Positions 35,149 to 45,333 are shown, numbered from the stretch's first letter. The stretch is DNA of 64,000 nt from DATFVA01 sp963811905 (GCA_963811905.1 CAWETK010000021.1:62001-126000), one strand, 5' to 3'. Notes: a model not told the origin generated them from the letters alone. Numbers and translations: made by a program.

Positions 35149-36339
35149 ATGACAGAAAGTACAAGACAACACTACAAGGATATTCTTCATGGAATTGAAG
35201 AAGAAGGCTTATATAAGAAAGAACGGATTATTACCAGTCCGCAGAAAGCAACCATAGAAGTTAAAGGCGGCATGCAGGTTCTGAATATGTGCGCAAATAA
35301 CTACCTTGGACTTGCAGACAACCCAACCATTATTCAGGCGGCAAAAGAAAGCTTTGATAAATGGGGATATGGATTATCCTCTGTCCGTTTTATATGCGGT
35401 ACCCAGGAAATACATAAGGAGCTCGAACAAAAAATTTCTCAATTCCTTGAGATGGAAGATACTATACTTTATACATCATGCTTTGATGCAAACGGCGGGT
35501 TATTCGAGACAATCCTCACGGAGGAAGATGCTGTTATAAGCGACGAGCTAAACCACGCAAGTATAATAGATGGAGTCAGGCTCTGCAAAGCTCAGCGGTA
35601 TCGTTATAAGAATAGCGATATGAACGATCTTGAAGCAAAGCTGAAGGAAGCACGGGAAGCTAAAATCAGAAATATACTTATTGCTACCGATGGTGTTTTT
35701 TCAATGGATGGAACCATAGCTAACCTGAAAGGAATATGTGATCTGGCTGATAAATACGAAGCTATGGTAATGGTTGATGACTCACACGCGGTAGGATTTA
35801 TGGGCAAACACGGTAAAGGAACACACGAGTATAACGGCGTAATGGGAAGGGTGGATATCATTACCGGTACTCTCGGGAAAGCGCTGGGGGGTGCCAGCGG
35901 CGGCTATACAAGCGCGAGAAAAGAAATTGTTGATATGCTGAGACAAAGAAGCCGGCCTTATTTATTCTCAAATACTGTGGCCCCTTCAATCGTTTCGGCT
36001 TCAATCAAAGTCCTGGATATGCTTAGTGCAAATACTCATTTAAGAGATAAGCTTGAAGAAAACACAAAATACTTCCGCGAAGGAATCTCCAAAGCCGGAT
36101 TAAATATAAAACCTGGAACTCATCCGATTGTCCCGATAATGCTGGGCGATGCTATGCTGGCTCAGAAAATGGCAGCAAGTCTTCTCGAAAAAGGTGTGTA
36201 TGTTATCGGATTCTTCTACCCGGTTGTCCCAAAGGGTACTGCAAGAATACGAGTGCAGATTTCTGCAGCGCATTCAAAAGAAGATCTTGATTTTGCAATA
36301 TCGAAGTTTAAAGAGGCAAAAGAAGAATTCGGAGTGTAG
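35149..36339 (+). CDS. kbl: Glycine C-acetyltransferase (2-amino-3-ketobutyrate CoA ligase)
   Basis: PLP enzyme (396 aa) of the alpha-oxoamine synthase family; it cleaves 2-amino-3-ketobutyrate with CoA to glycine and acetyl-CoA, completing threonine breakdown started by Tdh. Seen: NNYLGLADNP, SSVRFICGTQ, DELNHASIIDG, VDDSHAVGFMG, and PLP-lysine motif TGTLGKALGGASGG. Length and motifs match Kbl rather than BioF, and the tdh neighbour decides it. GGAGGG ribosome site. Confidence 0.95.
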   Translation: MTESTRQHYKDILHGIEEEGLYKKERIITSPQKATIEVKGGMQVLNMCANNYLGLADNPTIIQAAKESFDKWGYGLSSVRFICGTQEIHKELEQKISQFLEMEDTILYTSCFDANGGLFETILTEEDAVISDELNHASIIDGVRLCKAQRYRYKNSDMNDLEAKLKEAREAKIRNILIATDGVFSMDGTIANLKGICDLADKYEAMVMVDDSHAVGFMGKHGKGTHEYNGVMGRVDIITGTLGKALGGASGGYTSARKEIVDMLRQRSRPYLFSNTVAPSIVSASIKVLDMLSANTHLRDKLEENTKYFREGISKAGLNIKPGTHPIVPIMLGDAMLAQKMAASLLEKGVYVIGFFYPVVPKGTARIRVQISAAHSKEDLDFAISKFKEAKEEFGV

Positions 36340-36489
36340 GTAATCCGGGAAGGGGGAGGTTTAGAAGGTAATAAGATGGGAGACTTAGAGACTAAGAGAG
36401 GGGAAGCCTGTGGGAATTAGGAAAAGAGGTCCGAATTCGGATAGAGATCAGCAGGCAGAAATCAGTAGGGCAGAGGTTGAGAATACGAA

Positions 36490-36515
36490 GAGTGATGCTC
36501 GATTAAGCACCACTC
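36490..36515. terminator. Imperfect hairpin between convergent genes
   Basis: GAGTGATGCT pairs with AGCACCACTC (one A:C mismatch, 6-base loop) between kbl and the convergent TerB-like gene. The rest of the 200-bp gap (36340-36540) is purine-rich on the plus strand and shows no gene. Confidence 0.4.
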
Positions 36516-36539
36516 ATCGGAATTATTAAAAGATCCTGG

Positions 36540-36956
36540 TTAGATTATAGAATAGAGGGCGAAGTCGGAGTTCATTAAAAGTCCTGGAGAACTTTTATGA
36601 ATGCTCATCTTTTCTTCGAACCATTTCTTGTCGATGCCGTTAGCTTCTGCCGTGGCTCTCAGCCAGTTAATTTCATTATCTGAAACCTTGTTATCAGAAA
36701 ATGCAAGTCTTAAACCGTCATCAATAAAAGATTCCGCAATTTTTTTATCTGAGAACTTGATCGGTTCATCCGTGATGTATTTATTGCTGAGAAGGCTTTT
36801 AATAACGTCCTCATAAAAATCACTTGCAAAACCCAACCTTACAGATATGTCCTTAATAATTTTCTTTTCAGATTCGGCTAATTGATTGTCTTTCCTGGCT
36901 GTAATTAATAACCCCTTAAGGTAATTGCTCTTATCGATAATTGGTATTTCCATCAA
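36540..36956 (-). CDS. TerB-like domain protein
   Basis: A 138-aa cytosolic all-helical protein. Two acidic repeat-like segments, ARKDNQLAESEKKIIKDI and AFSDNKVSDNEINWLRATA, resemble the metal-binding helices of TerB/DUF533-type domains. No signal peptide or membrane segment. TerB domains occur in tellurite resistance and stress systems, but no other ter gene is nearby, so function is open. Confidence 0.6.
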   Translation of the reverse strand: MMEIPIIDKSNYLKGLLITARKDNQLAESEKKIIKDISVRLGFASDFYEDVIKSLLSNKYITDEPIKFSDKKIAESFIDDGLRLAFSDNKVSDNEINWLRATAEANGIDKKWFEEKMSIHKSSPGLLMNSDFALYSII

Positions 36957-37052
36957 AATCCCTGAGTTACTTTTCGATAACTAAACTAAGAAAAAAAAGA
37001 ACTTATACAAATTCCTAAATTTTTCAGTTATTAATTTAACTGTTTTTAAAAT

Positions 37053-37080
37053 AAAAAACCCTGCAATAAGTATGCAGGGC
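37053..37080 (-). terminator. Rho-independent terminator after Omp28/PKD gene
   Basis: Read on the minus strand: CCCTGCA-N7-TGCAGGG followed by six T. It lies 26 bp after the stop of the gene at 37106-39124. Confidence 0.9.
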
Positions 37081-37105
37081 TTTACTCACAAATAATTTGT
37101 GCCTG

Positions 37106-39124
37106 TTATTTCAGCAGAAGCATCTTTTTTGTTTGAACAAAATCACCTGTTTTGAGCTTGTACAGGTAAATTCCGCTGGCCAGCCTGCCTGCATCAAAAT
37201 TAACTGTATAATTGTTTGCCTGCTGAAACCCATTAACCAGCGTTGCAACTTCTCTTCCGAGTATATCATACACCTTAAGTGATACAAATCCTGCTTTTTG
37301 AATAGAATATGCAATCCTTGTGGCAGGGTTAAAAGGATTTGGATAATTCTGTTCCAGCCGGTAGTTCTCTACCGTATTCACCTTATTATCTTCTGATTTT
37401 ACACCGGTAGGAAATGTGCTGGTCATCCAGTTGTCAATTATATAATTGTAATCGGCATATGATGCAGCGTTATCAAGACGGTAAGGTCTGCCTGCAATGT
37501 ATATAAACACCCCGGCACTGTCCTTATTTAGCCTGAATCCGGCTATATAGGGAGTAGCAGCGTTATCATCAAAAAAAGGAATTGCTTCGGATGCTGAATT
37601 AAGGGTAGCGAAATGCACCAAAGTATTAGTTCCTGATCCTGTCGATCCTATATTTATCAGGTTTTCATCCAATGCACGCAGTGTATCAAGGGCTAAGTCG
37701 CCGGTAAAACTCGTTATACCGCAGTAATTTCTCAATGGAGCATCAAAGAAATTTGTACCCAGCCTTGTTGCGAGAAGGAAATTACCCCCCATCGTAACAT
37801 AATTCAGAACCTGCGCAGGATCATAGTAATCGATGTCTCCGCCGTAATTGTTGCCTATCCAGATTACTTTTTGATACTGCATCAGCACGGAAGTAGGGAT
37901 GGTATGTTTGAACAAATCAACTGCATGAATATTCGGATTTGAAGTATAATCGAATCCCTGGTCGCCGAAAACGTCCCATACATCAACCTGGTGGTCGCCG
38001 AAACCGGCAGAAGTACTGTAGAAACTTTCCATTTCAGCCGGATACGTTGCATATTCGATTCCGTTGACTACAAGTATATCTGAACTCTTAATTACGGTAT
38101 GAATGTAGTTATTAAGGGTGCGGGTGTATTGATTAATACCGTCGCTCACCGTCAGCGACACTGTATAATCACCATCGGCTGCATATGTCCAGCTCGGATT
38201 CTCATCCTGTGAATCAATATTTCCGTCATTATCAAAATCCCATGCCCAGGATACTATTGATGTGGTATCTGTTGCAGTTGAAAAATCTTCAAAGTTAACA
38301 GTAAAAGGTGATATACCGATAGTTTCATCGCTCTGGAAAGCTGCATTCAGTGCAGTAGAGGATTCGACATCTGCCATTTCCGACTGAAAAACTTCTTTAG
38401 TGTCATCATCCTGGATGAAAGCAACTACTCTAAGGCTGTCCATGTTCACCAGGTTCAGAAATTGAGTCGTGGGTATATAACTTAAATCAATCTCAGTGGT
38501 TTCCCCGGGAGCCGGTATTGTCAATAAAGTGCCTCTCCCGTCAGGAAGCATTTTCCTGGTGATGCTGTAAAAAACAGACTCTCCATTCGGCTGTGGACCA
38601 GAATAAGAAACTGATTTTTCTGTGATTCCTATCTGCAGTTTTACATTATTTCCGAAAACGGTGACATCATTCGCGTCTCTGTTAATTGCAACATGAACAT
38701 TAATTACATCATTGCTGAACTTCGATGGGCTAATAACAATACTGAATGGAGAATATTCAGCGTTGCCAGCTGATACAGCATTAATAAACGCTGCGGAACC
38801 TGAACCGGTACTGAAATTGGTGCCGTTTAAGTCGATCCAGGGGACGGAATTAACCGCGTAATAGCCTCTACGGGTATTATTGTCGGATTTATTTAATAGA
38901 AACATAGGGTCGCTGGCATAGGGCCAGTCGACGTTATATACTATATGTGATATTGAACCTGAATTCACAAGGTCGTGTGTAGTCGCATTATACCAGGCCA
39001 CATTTAAATCACGGCAGGGAACACATCCTGAATTTGTGAATCTTTCTATCAGGGTTTTTTTATCGTGTGCATAAGTTGGAATTATTATCGCGCACATAAA
39101 AAGCGTCAGTAAAAGTTTTTTCAT
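37106..39124 (-). CDS. Omp28-related protein with PKD and T9SS sorting domain
   Basis: A 672-aa exported protein. A signal peptide (1-19) is followed by an Omp28/thioredoxin-like domain with Cys34-Val-Pro-Cys37 (SGCVPCRDLN). A PKD domain comes next (PFTVNFEDFS...WAWDFDNDGN...ADGDYTVSLTVSDG, about 275-340), then a region of about 220 residues of unknown fold. The tail is a complete T9SS sorting domain (NYPNPFNPATRIAYSI; ASGIYLYKL; KKMLLLK). The CxxC suggests redox or disulfide chemistry at the surface, but Omp28 proteins are poorly characterised. Confidence 0.9.
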   Translation of the reverse strand: MKKLLLTLFMCAIIIPTYAHDKKTLIERFTNSGCVPCRDLNVAWYNATTHDLVNSGSISHIVYNVDWPYASDPMFLLNKSDNNTRRGYYAVNSVPWIDLNGTNFSTGSGSAAFINAVSAGNAEYSPFSIVISPSKFSNDVINVHVAINRDANDVTVFGNNVKLQIGITEKSVSYSGPQPNGESVFYSITRKMLPDGRGTLLTIPAPGETTEIDLSYIPTTQFLNLVNMDSLRVVAFIQDDDTKEVFQSEMADVESSTALNAAFQSDETIGISPFTVNFEDFSTATDTTSIVSWAWDFDNDGNIDSQDENPSWTYAADGDYTVSLTVSDGINQYTRTLNNYIHTVIKSSDILVVNGIEYATYPAEMESFYSTSAGFGDHQVDVWDVFGDQGFDYTSNPNIHAVDLFKHTIPTSVLMQYQKVIWIGNNYGGDIDYYDPAQVLNYVTMGGNFLLATRLGTNFFDAPLRNYCGITSFTGDLALDTLRALDENLINIGSTGSGTNTLVHFATLNSASEAIPFFDDNAATPYIAGFRLNKDSAGVFIYIAGRPYRLDNAASYADYNYIIDNWMTSTFPTGVKSEDNKVNTVENYRLEQNYPNPFNPATRIAYSIQKAGFVSLKVYDILGREVATLVNGFQQANNYTVNFDAGRLASGIYLYKLKTGDFVQTKKMLLLK

Positions 39125-39335
39125 CAGGTACTCCTCAGTTTGTATTTTGTACTCAACTCTTAAAGCTAATTTACGAAATATTTTGGTTGATGAGAATCAA
39201 TAATTGCACAAATTATTTGTAGTGGCAGGGTCATAGTTCTGATTTTAATATTTCTATACCACTCTGTTCCCATTTATTATTAAATTTGGCTATAACTTTT
39301 TAATGAATAACCTCTTAGATAAAGGGAGAAGAATA

Positions 39336-40727
39336 ATGGATTATAGAACAGAGACTGATAGTATGGGGGAAATCAAAGTTCCCGCGGATAAATATTATGG
39401 TGCGCAGACAGCAAGGTCCCTTATGAATTTTAAGATAGGAGGGGATAGGTTCCCCCGCGAGCTCATCAGGGCACTTGGAATATTGAAAAAAGCAGCTGCA
39501 CTCACCAATAAAGAACTTGGAATCCTTCCCGCCGAAAAAGCAGACCTGATTGTTAAAGCAGCAGATGAAGTAATTGAGGGAAAACTGGACGAGCATTTCC
39601 CTCTGGTAGTCTGGCAGACCGGAAGCGGCACACAGACAAATATGAATGCCAACGAGGTAATATCTAACCGCGCGATTGAGCTTGCCGGGGGAGTAATGGG
39701 AAGCAAGAAACCTATACACCCGAATGATGATGTGAATAAAGCTCAGTCATCCAATGATACTTTCCCTACAGCAATGCATATTGCCGCTGTTGAGGAAATC
39801 CACCGCAGGCTGATCCCGATGGTCACAAAACTTCGTGATGCGCTTGCACAGAAATCAGAAGAATTTAAAGACATAATAAAAATAGGCCGGACCCACTTAA
39901 TGGATGCTACCCCTCTTACGCTGGGACAGGAATTCAGCGGATATGTTCAGCAACTGACTAACGGACTTGAGAGAATCAATGGCGCTCTTCCACATCTTTA
40001 TGAACTGGCTCTGGGCGGCACAGCCGTGGGAACGGGATTAAATACCCACCCTGAGTTTGCCGTTAAAGCAGCAGCCAAAATTGCCGATTTAACCGGCAAA
40101 CAGTTTAAATCCGCAAGGAATAAATTTGAATCGCTAGCAGCCCACGATGCACTGGTTGAATTTCATGGAGTACTGAAAACACTGGCGGCCTCGCTGATGA
40201 AAATTGCAAATGATGTGAGATGGCTGGGATCGGGACCAAGGTGCGGCATCGGCGAACTTCAGCTTCCTGAGAATGAACCCGGAAGTTCAATAATGCCGGG
40301 AAAAGTAAACCCCACTCAGTCGGAAGCAATGACAATGGTCTGTACACAGGTTTTCGGCAATGATGTTGCTGTAAACTTCGGAGGTGCAAGCGGCAACTTT
40401 GAACTTAATGTGTTCAAACCGGTTATTATCTTCAATGTTCTCAATTCAACACGGCTTATAGCAGATGCCTGCGAAAGCTTTACTGATAATTGTGTGGTCG
40501 GTATTGAAGCGAATAAAACAAATATCAAAAAGAACCTTGAAAACTCTTTGATGCTTGTAACTGCTCTGAATCCTCATATCGGGTATGACAATGCCGCGAA
40601 GGTTGCAAAGAAAGCACATAAAGAGCATACCACTTTGAAAGAGGCTGTGGTCTCCCTCGGTCTCCTTACCGCAGAAAAATTCGATGAAGTTGTAAGACCG
40701 GAAAATATGATCGGTCCGAAGAAATAA
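39336..40727 (+). CDS. fumC: Fumarate hydratase, class II
   Basis: TCA-cycle enzyme (463 aa) interconverting fumarate and malate; oxygen-stable, no iron-sulfur cluster. Seen: TGSGTQTNMNANEV, SSNDTFPTAMHIAA, GRTHLMDATPLTLGQEFSGY and the superfamily signature GSSIMPGKVNPTQ. The start at 39336 (MDYRTETDSMGE) is chosen over an ATG 33 bases upstream because AGGGAGAAG lies at the right distance and the length then matches FumC. A strong terminator follows, so it is monocistronic. Confidence 0.96.
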   Translation: MDYRTETDSMGEIKVPADKYYGAQTARSLMNFKIGGDRFPRELIRALGILKKAAALTNKELGILPAEKADLIVKAADEVIEGKLDEHFPLVVWQTGSGTQTNMNANEVISNRAIELAGGVMGSKKPIHPNDDVNKAQSSNDTFPTAMHIAAVEEIHRRLIPMVTKLRDALAQKSEEFKDIIKIGRTHLMDATPLTLGQEFSGYVQQLTNGLERINGALPHLYELALGGTAVGTGLNTHPEFAVKAAAKIADLTGKQFKSARNKFESLAAHDALVEFHGVLKTLAASLMKIANDVRWLGSGPRCGIGELQLPENEPGSSIMPGKVNPTQSEAMTMVCTQVFGNDVAVNFGGASGNFELNVFKPVIIFNVLNSTRLIADACESFTDNCVVGIEANKTNIKKNLENSLMLVTALNPHIGYDNAAKVAKKAHKEHTTLKEAVVSLGLLTAEKFDEVVRPENMIGPKK

Positions 40728-40753
40728 TCACTCCTTAAATTCATAATAATCAT

Positions 40754-40788
40754 AAGCCTCAGCTGTTTTGTTCAGCTGAGGCTTTTTT
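40754..40788 (+). terminator. Rho-independent terminator after fumC
   Basis: 12-bp perfect stem AAGCCTCAGCTG/CAGCTGAGGCTT with a 7-base loop and a T6 run, 26 bp after the stop codon. Confidence 0.95.
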
Positions 40789-40942
40789 GCTCTAATAGCA
40801 AGTCAGATCTGTCCATAATAAATAAATTGCCCTGCCATAATGATTTGAAAATGAATCCTGACTTTTTCCAACCTGTACAATTTCTATCCCGATAGACTTT
40901 TATCCCGGTCCTAAATTAGGTGAATAATACGCTCTAAATCCC

Positions 40943-40997
40943 TTTCACATACGTTTCACATACGTTTCACATACGTCTCACATACGTCCCACATACG
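40943..40997. repeat. Five tandem 11-bp repeats (TTTCACATACG)
   Basis: TTTCACATACG at 40943, 40954 and 40965, then TCTCACATACG at 40976 and TCCCACATACG at 40987, decaying afterwards into TTCTCCACACAC. The period is one helical turn. It lies in the 473-bp gap between the fumC and katG terminators, which otherwise shows no gene; it could be a protein-binding array or simple slippage repeat. Confidence 0.8.
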
Positions 40998-41145
40998 TTC
41001 TCCACACACTCCATAAAGCCATAAAAAGGGATGGAATTTATAATAACCCGGGGGATTGATTTGAGGGACATAAGATTTTGGGGGACATAAAAGGATAAAT
41101 ATATCTGTACATAGCAGACATATTTGCCGAAGTTGCATGATTGAC

Positions 41146-41176
41146 AAAAAAAGGCGGTCCTGATGGACCGCCTTTT
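41146..41176 (-). terminator. Rho-independent terminator after katG
   Basis: Read on the minus strand: GGCGGTCC-ATCA-GGACCGCC followed by a run of T. The opposite strand also has a short T run, so it may act in both directions. Confidence 0.92.
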
Positions 41177-41200
41177 AATTATTAATATATCGAACCGGAA

Positions 41201-43453
41201 CTATTTCAGGTCGAACCTGTCGAGATTCATAACTTTGTTCCATGCTGCTACGAAGTCGTTTACGAACTTCTCTTTTGAATCCTCGCAGGCATAGGCCTCA
41301 GCAAGAGCACGGAGCTCGGAATTAGAACCGAAGATGAGATCGACACGGGTGCCGGTCCATTTAACCTTCCCTGATGCACGGTCACGTCCTTCAAAAACAT
41401 CCTGTGCTTCTGAAACAGCTTCCCACTTTGTACCCATGTCCAGCAGGTTTACAAAGAAGTCATTGGTTAATTTTCCGGGACGTTCGGTAAAGATCCCATG
41501 TTTAGAATTGTTGTAGTTGTTATTAAGTACGCGCATACCCCCGAGCAGTACTGTCATTTCGGGAGGTGTAAGGGTTAAAAGCTGGGCACGGTCAAGGAGT
41601 CTTTCCTCCGCTGCAGCAGTATAACCGGGTTTGTTCTTAATGTAGTTGCGGAAACCATCTCCAGCCGGTTCGAGAGGACCAAATGCATCTACTTCTGTCT
41701 GCTCCTGTGAAGCATCTGCACGTCCGGGTGTAAATGGCACCTTCACATCGTGACCTGCATCCACTGCTGCTTTCTCAACGGCAGCACAGCCGCCGAGCAC
41801 GATCAGGTCGGCAAGGGAAACCTTTTTGTCACCCGACTGAGCATTATTAAATTCTTTCTGGATTCCCTCAAGCGTCTTCAGCACTTTTGCCAGCTGAGCA
41901 GGATTGTTAACTTCCCAATCTTTCTGCGGTGCAAGGCGGACACGTGCACCGTTTGCACCTCCGCGTTTATCTGATCCGCGGAATGTTGATGCCGATGCCC
42001 AGGCCGCAGATACAAGCTCCGGAACCGATAGGCCGGAAGAAAGGATCTTCTTCTTCAGTTCAGAAATATCTTTATCATCAATCAGTTTATGCTTAACAGC
42101 GGGAACAGGATCCTGCCAGATTAAATCTTCTTCTGGAACTTCAGGACCAAGGTATCGTGCTTTTGGTCCCATATCGCGGTGCGTTAACTTGAACCATGCC
42201 CGTGCGAATGCATCTGCGAATTCATCGGGATTCTCATAGAAACGCCTTGAAATTTTTTCGTAAGCGGGATCAAACCTTAGGGAAAGGTCGGTCGTTAACA
42301 TAAATGGTGCATGTTTCTTTGACTGATCGTGAGCATCCGGCACTAGACCTTCACCTGCTCCGCCTTTAGGCTTCCATTGATGAGCGCCTGCAGGACTTTT
42401 TGTCAGTTCCCATTCATATCCGAAAAGATTCTCAAAGAAATTATTGCTCCACTTTGTAGGAGTTGTAGTCCAGGCTCCTTCGAGTCCGCTGGTGATAGTA
42501 TTATCGCCAAAACCGCTTCCTAACTTATTTTTCCAGCCGAGCCCCTGTTCCTCAATAGCCGCACCAGCAGGTTCGGGACCAACATATTCATTAGGGTTTC
42601 CTGCCCCGTGTGTTTTACCGAATGAATGTCCGCCCGCAATAAGTGCCACAGTTTCTTCATCGTTCATCGCCATGCGTCCGAATGTCTCGCGGATATCATG
42701 CGCTGCCGCAATCGGATCGGGATTACCATTAGGACCTTCGGGGTTCACATAGATGAGTCCCATCTGTACAGCTGCAAGGGGATTCTCAAGGTTGCGCTCG
42801 CCTGAATAACGATCATCACCAAGCCATTCGCCTTCTGAACCCCAGTAGATGTCTTCCGGCGACTGCCAAACATCCTCACGTCCGCCGCCAAAGCCAAACG
42901 TTTTGAATCCCATTGACTCAAGGGCGCAGTTGCCGGCGAGAATTATCAGGTCGGCCCAGGATATCTTCTTTCCGTATTTCTGTTTTATGGGCCAGAGCAG
43001 TAAACGTGCTTTATCCAGGTTGGCATTATCCGGCCAGCTGTTAAGTGGTGCAAATCGCTGTGCGCCTGTACCTCCGCCTCCGCGTCCGTCTGAAATTCTA
43101 TAAGTACCTGCACTGTGCCAGGCCATACGAATGAAGAACGGTCCGTAATGACCATAATCAGCCGGCCACCAATCCTGCGACTTTGTCATCAGATCGAAAA
43201 TATCTTTTTTAACTGCATCCAGGTCCAGTGTTTTGAACTCCTCGGCATAGTTGAACTCTTCTCCCATCGGGTTTGATTGGGGAGTGTTCTGACGAAGGAT
43301 ACTCAGGTTTAATAGATTCGGCCACCAGTCGCGGTTACGTGTCCCGCCGCCGGCACCGTGCTTCAGCGCCCCGGTTGTAAACGGGCACTGTGCTTCACCC
43401 TCATTCATGGTGTCTATAACCTTACCAGGGATTTTATCTTCTTTTTTTCCCAT
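41201..43453 (-). CDS. katG: Catalase-peroxidase
   Basis: Bifunctional heme enzyme (750 aa) removing hydrogen peroxide. Distal site Arg109, Trp112 and His113 lie in RMAWHSAGTYR; proximal His lies in GGHSFGKTHGAG. The tyrosine (GLIYVNPEGPNG) and methionine (RMAMNDEETV) needed for the Met-Tyr-Trp adduct are present. The second, heme-less domain is complete (from about residue 450 to AAWNKVMNLDRF). No signal peptide. Monocistronic with its own terminator. Confidence 0.97.
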   Translation of the reverse strand: MGKKEDKIPGKVIDTMNEGEAQCPFTTGALKHGAGGGTRNRDWWPNLLNLSILRQNTPQSNPMGEEFNYAEEFKTLDLDAVKKDIFDLMTKSQDWWPADYGHYGPFFIRMAWHSAGTYRISDGRGGGGTGAQRFAPLNSWPDNANLDKARLLLWPIKQKYGKKISWADLIILAGNCALESMGFKTFGFGGGREDVWQSPEDIYWGSEGEWLGDDRYSGERNLENPLAAVQMGLIYVNPEGPNGNPDPIAAAHDIRETFGRMAMNDEETVALIAGGHSFGKTHGAGNPNEYVGPEPAGAAIEEQGLGWKNKLGSGFGDNTITSGLEGAWTTTPTKWSNNFFENLFGYEWELTKSPAGAHQWKPKGGAGEGLVPDAHDQSKKHAPFMLTTDLSLRFDPAYEKISRRFYENPDEFADAFARAWFKLTHRDMGPKARYLGPEVPEEDLIWQDPVPAVKHKLIDDKDISELKKKILSSGLSVPELVSAAWASASTFRGSDKRGGANGARVRLAPQKDWEVNNPAQLAKVLKTLEGIQKEFNNAQSGDKKVSLADLIVLGGCAAVEKAAVDAGHDVKVPFTPGRADASQEQTEVDAFGPLEPAGDGFRNYIKNKPGYTAAAEERLLDRAQLLTLTPPEMTVLLGGMRVLNNNYNNSKHGIFTERPGKLTNDFFVNLLDMGTKWEAVSEAQDVFEGRDRASGKVKWTGTRVDLIFGSNSELRALAEAYACEDSKEKFVNDFVAAWNKVMNLDRFDLK

Positions 43454-43752
43454 AATTTTTTCCTCTTTCTTAATGAATTATTTAAAAATAAAATGAATAC
43501 GTATTAAACTTGTAAAAAGCTTAAGTGTAAAATCTCATTTGGGGGTTTATCTCAACGGGTCAAAATTTAAAAGATTAATGATAGTATAACAAGGCAAACA
43601 AACCACGCAAAACAGATTAAAATCCACAGACATTATAACAAAAAGGACACAACAGAAGTTCATATGCTATAGTGAAAAATATTGCTGGTCTGAACCTGAA
43701 TTGGTGCACAAGGTCACAATTACCGGTGCGTTTCCCCTTTTTCATAATTATT
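43454..43752. other. katG upstream region
   Basis: 299 bp between divergently ordered minus-strand genes. AGAGGAAAAAATT precedes the katG ATG as ribosome site. A palindrome TGAATACGTATTAA-like (core AATACGTATT, 43496-43505) lies about 43 bp upstream of the start and could bind a regulator. No recognisable Per box or OxyR site was found. Confidence 0.45.
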
Positions 43753-45180
43753 CTATCGCAGAAGTATCATCGCCTTCGTTTTCTGAAGGCTGTTAACTTC
43801 TAATGTACAAAAATAAACCCCGCTTGATAAATTCTTCCCGTCAAATACAACCTTATGTCTGCCTGCATACTCGTATCCGTCAGCCAGTACAGCAATGCGG
43901 TTTCCAAGAATATCAAATACTGCAACCTTTACATTAGTACCTTGCCTCAGGGAGTATTCAATACTAGTTGCCGGATTAAACGGGTTGGGATAATTCTGAA
44001 GCAGATCGAAAGAGCTGAGGTTTATATCGTCATCCTTTATCCCCCCTGCCCGTTGAAATAGCGTTTTTGCCATCCAGATAGTACTGCCGGCCTCACTGTG
44101 ATGCTCCCATACAATTACAAGGTAATTAACCTCATTAACCGCCGAAACATCAGCCTTTGGTTTAAGGTCATCGCCCTCCATATCGGAAAGGTTAATTAAC
44201 TGGTCGCTCCCGGAGAAAAAGGTTTGTATGAATACTTCATTATTGTTTTCAATAGAATCGGTATCAAAAGCTATAAAAAACGGGGTATCCTGCTGATCAG
44301 TCGGGATAGGATATGAGAAGACATCAGGATTTTTGTAGTTACAGCCTGTGTTATTTGAAGTTAAAAAATCGGACTCAGGATCATAATATGGTAAGTATTT
44401 AATTCTACTGACCCCGCCTTGAATTGACTCAAATGAAAAACCGCCTCCGGCTCCGAATTCTGGATTCCGGTTATCTCCGCCTGAAAGTTCATAATAAATC
44501 CAGTGAGGGTTTGGATAACTGTTAAGTTCTGCCAGATAAATGCGGCGGTTTCCATTAACAAGTTTCTCATAAATCAAGGACTGTTTGCCTGTCCATGCAT
44601 CATCTGTACGCAGAGAAGGTAATGCACAACCCGGACTATCAATCAGGGATGTACTGCCGGTTTCAGGGTATAATTCCTTATAAAATAAATTTTCATCCGT
44701 TACCCAGGCGAGGTGGTTATAATTCATCGTAATCTGCGGATCACTGCTTAATGAATCCATTAATATCACCTGGTCGGAAACTGAACCATTGACATAATCG
44801 TTTCTCATAATCTGGTAAACACCATCGGTGAAATTCTCCCATAACACCGTTATCCCGGGACCTGATGAGTTGTAAGCGACCTGTGGATTTAATTTTATAT
44901 TATTATCCGCTGCTATGGAGATATTTGAATCTATTGATTCAGGAGAAATCTTTTTAAGATAAATGGTATAAATTGAATCAGTTTTATTTACCCAGGTAAT
45001 GTAAAGATCATCGATTGGGTACATTACTCCGTTTGACAGCAGATCAAAATCGTAATTATAACCCGGAAGGTCCACCAGTACACTCTTTTCAAAATTTTCA
45101 AAACTCTGGCTTATAAGGACGGCCGGAAAGAGAAGTGAAAAAAGAAAAAATATCACGAAAGATTTAGTTAGACTCTTCAT
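43753..45180 (-). CDS. Exported T9SS type A sorting-domain protein
   Basis: A 475-aa secreted protein of unknown function. The start at 45180 is preferred because GGGGAGG lies 6 bp upstream and the protein then begins MKSLTKSFVIF, a normal signal peptide. A central region of about 370 residues has propeller-like repeats (GITVLWENFTDGVYQI, IIVWEHHSEAGSTIW). The C-terminus is a complete T9SS sorting domain (NYPNPFNPATSIEYSL; SSGVYFCTL; KAMILLR). Confidence 0.87.
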   Translation of the reverse strand: MKSLTKSFVIFFLFSLLFPAVLISQSFENFEKSVLVDLPGYNYDFDLLSNGVMYPIDDLYITWVNKTDSIYTIYLKKISPESIDSNISIAADNNIKLNPQVAYNSSGPGITVLWENFTDGVYQIMRNDYVNGSVSDQVILMDSLSSDPQITMNYNHLAWVTDENLFYKELYPETGSTSLIDSPGCALPSLRTDDAWTGKQSLIYEKLVNGNRRIYLAELNSYPNPHWIYYELSGGDNRNPEFGAGGGFSFESIQGGVSRIKYLPYYDPESDFLTSNNTGCNYKNPDVFSYPIPTDQQDTPFFIAFDTDSIENNNEVFIQTFFSGSDQLINLSDMEGDDLKPKADVSAVNEVNYLVIVWEHHSEAGSTIWMAKTLFQRAGGIKDDDINLSSFDLLQNYPNPFNPATSIEYSLRQGTNVKVAVFDILGNRIAVLADGYEYAGRHKVVFDGKNLSSGVYFCTLEVNSLQKTKAMILLR

Positions 45181-45333
45181 TTTAACCTCCCCAAAGAATA
45201 TTAAGAAAGACATTTTTACCCTGAAGTATCGAAGATCCCTGAAAGTGTCAAAACATTAATGATCCCAGGGTACCCAATTAATTGCCATTGGCAACTTAAC
45301 AGAATTCACCTTAACACGCAACGTCAAAGATAG

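Noticed and set aside
36340..36540. tRNA or structured RNA gene in the purine-rich gap
   Set aside because: No cloverleaf arms or TTCGA loop seen; the region is low-complexity with one imperfect hairpin.
40943..40997. Iteron-type replication origin
   Set aside because: Tandem 11-bp repeats are too short for typical iterons and no replication initiator gene is nearby.
40956..41147. Small minus-strand gene across the 11-bp repeats
   Set aside because: The frame is produced by the repeats, has no ribosome site and runs toward the katG terminator.
43496..43505. PerR or OxyR site for katG
   Set aside because: The palindrome AATACGTATT does not match either consensus; kept only as an unassigned palindrome in the upstream region.
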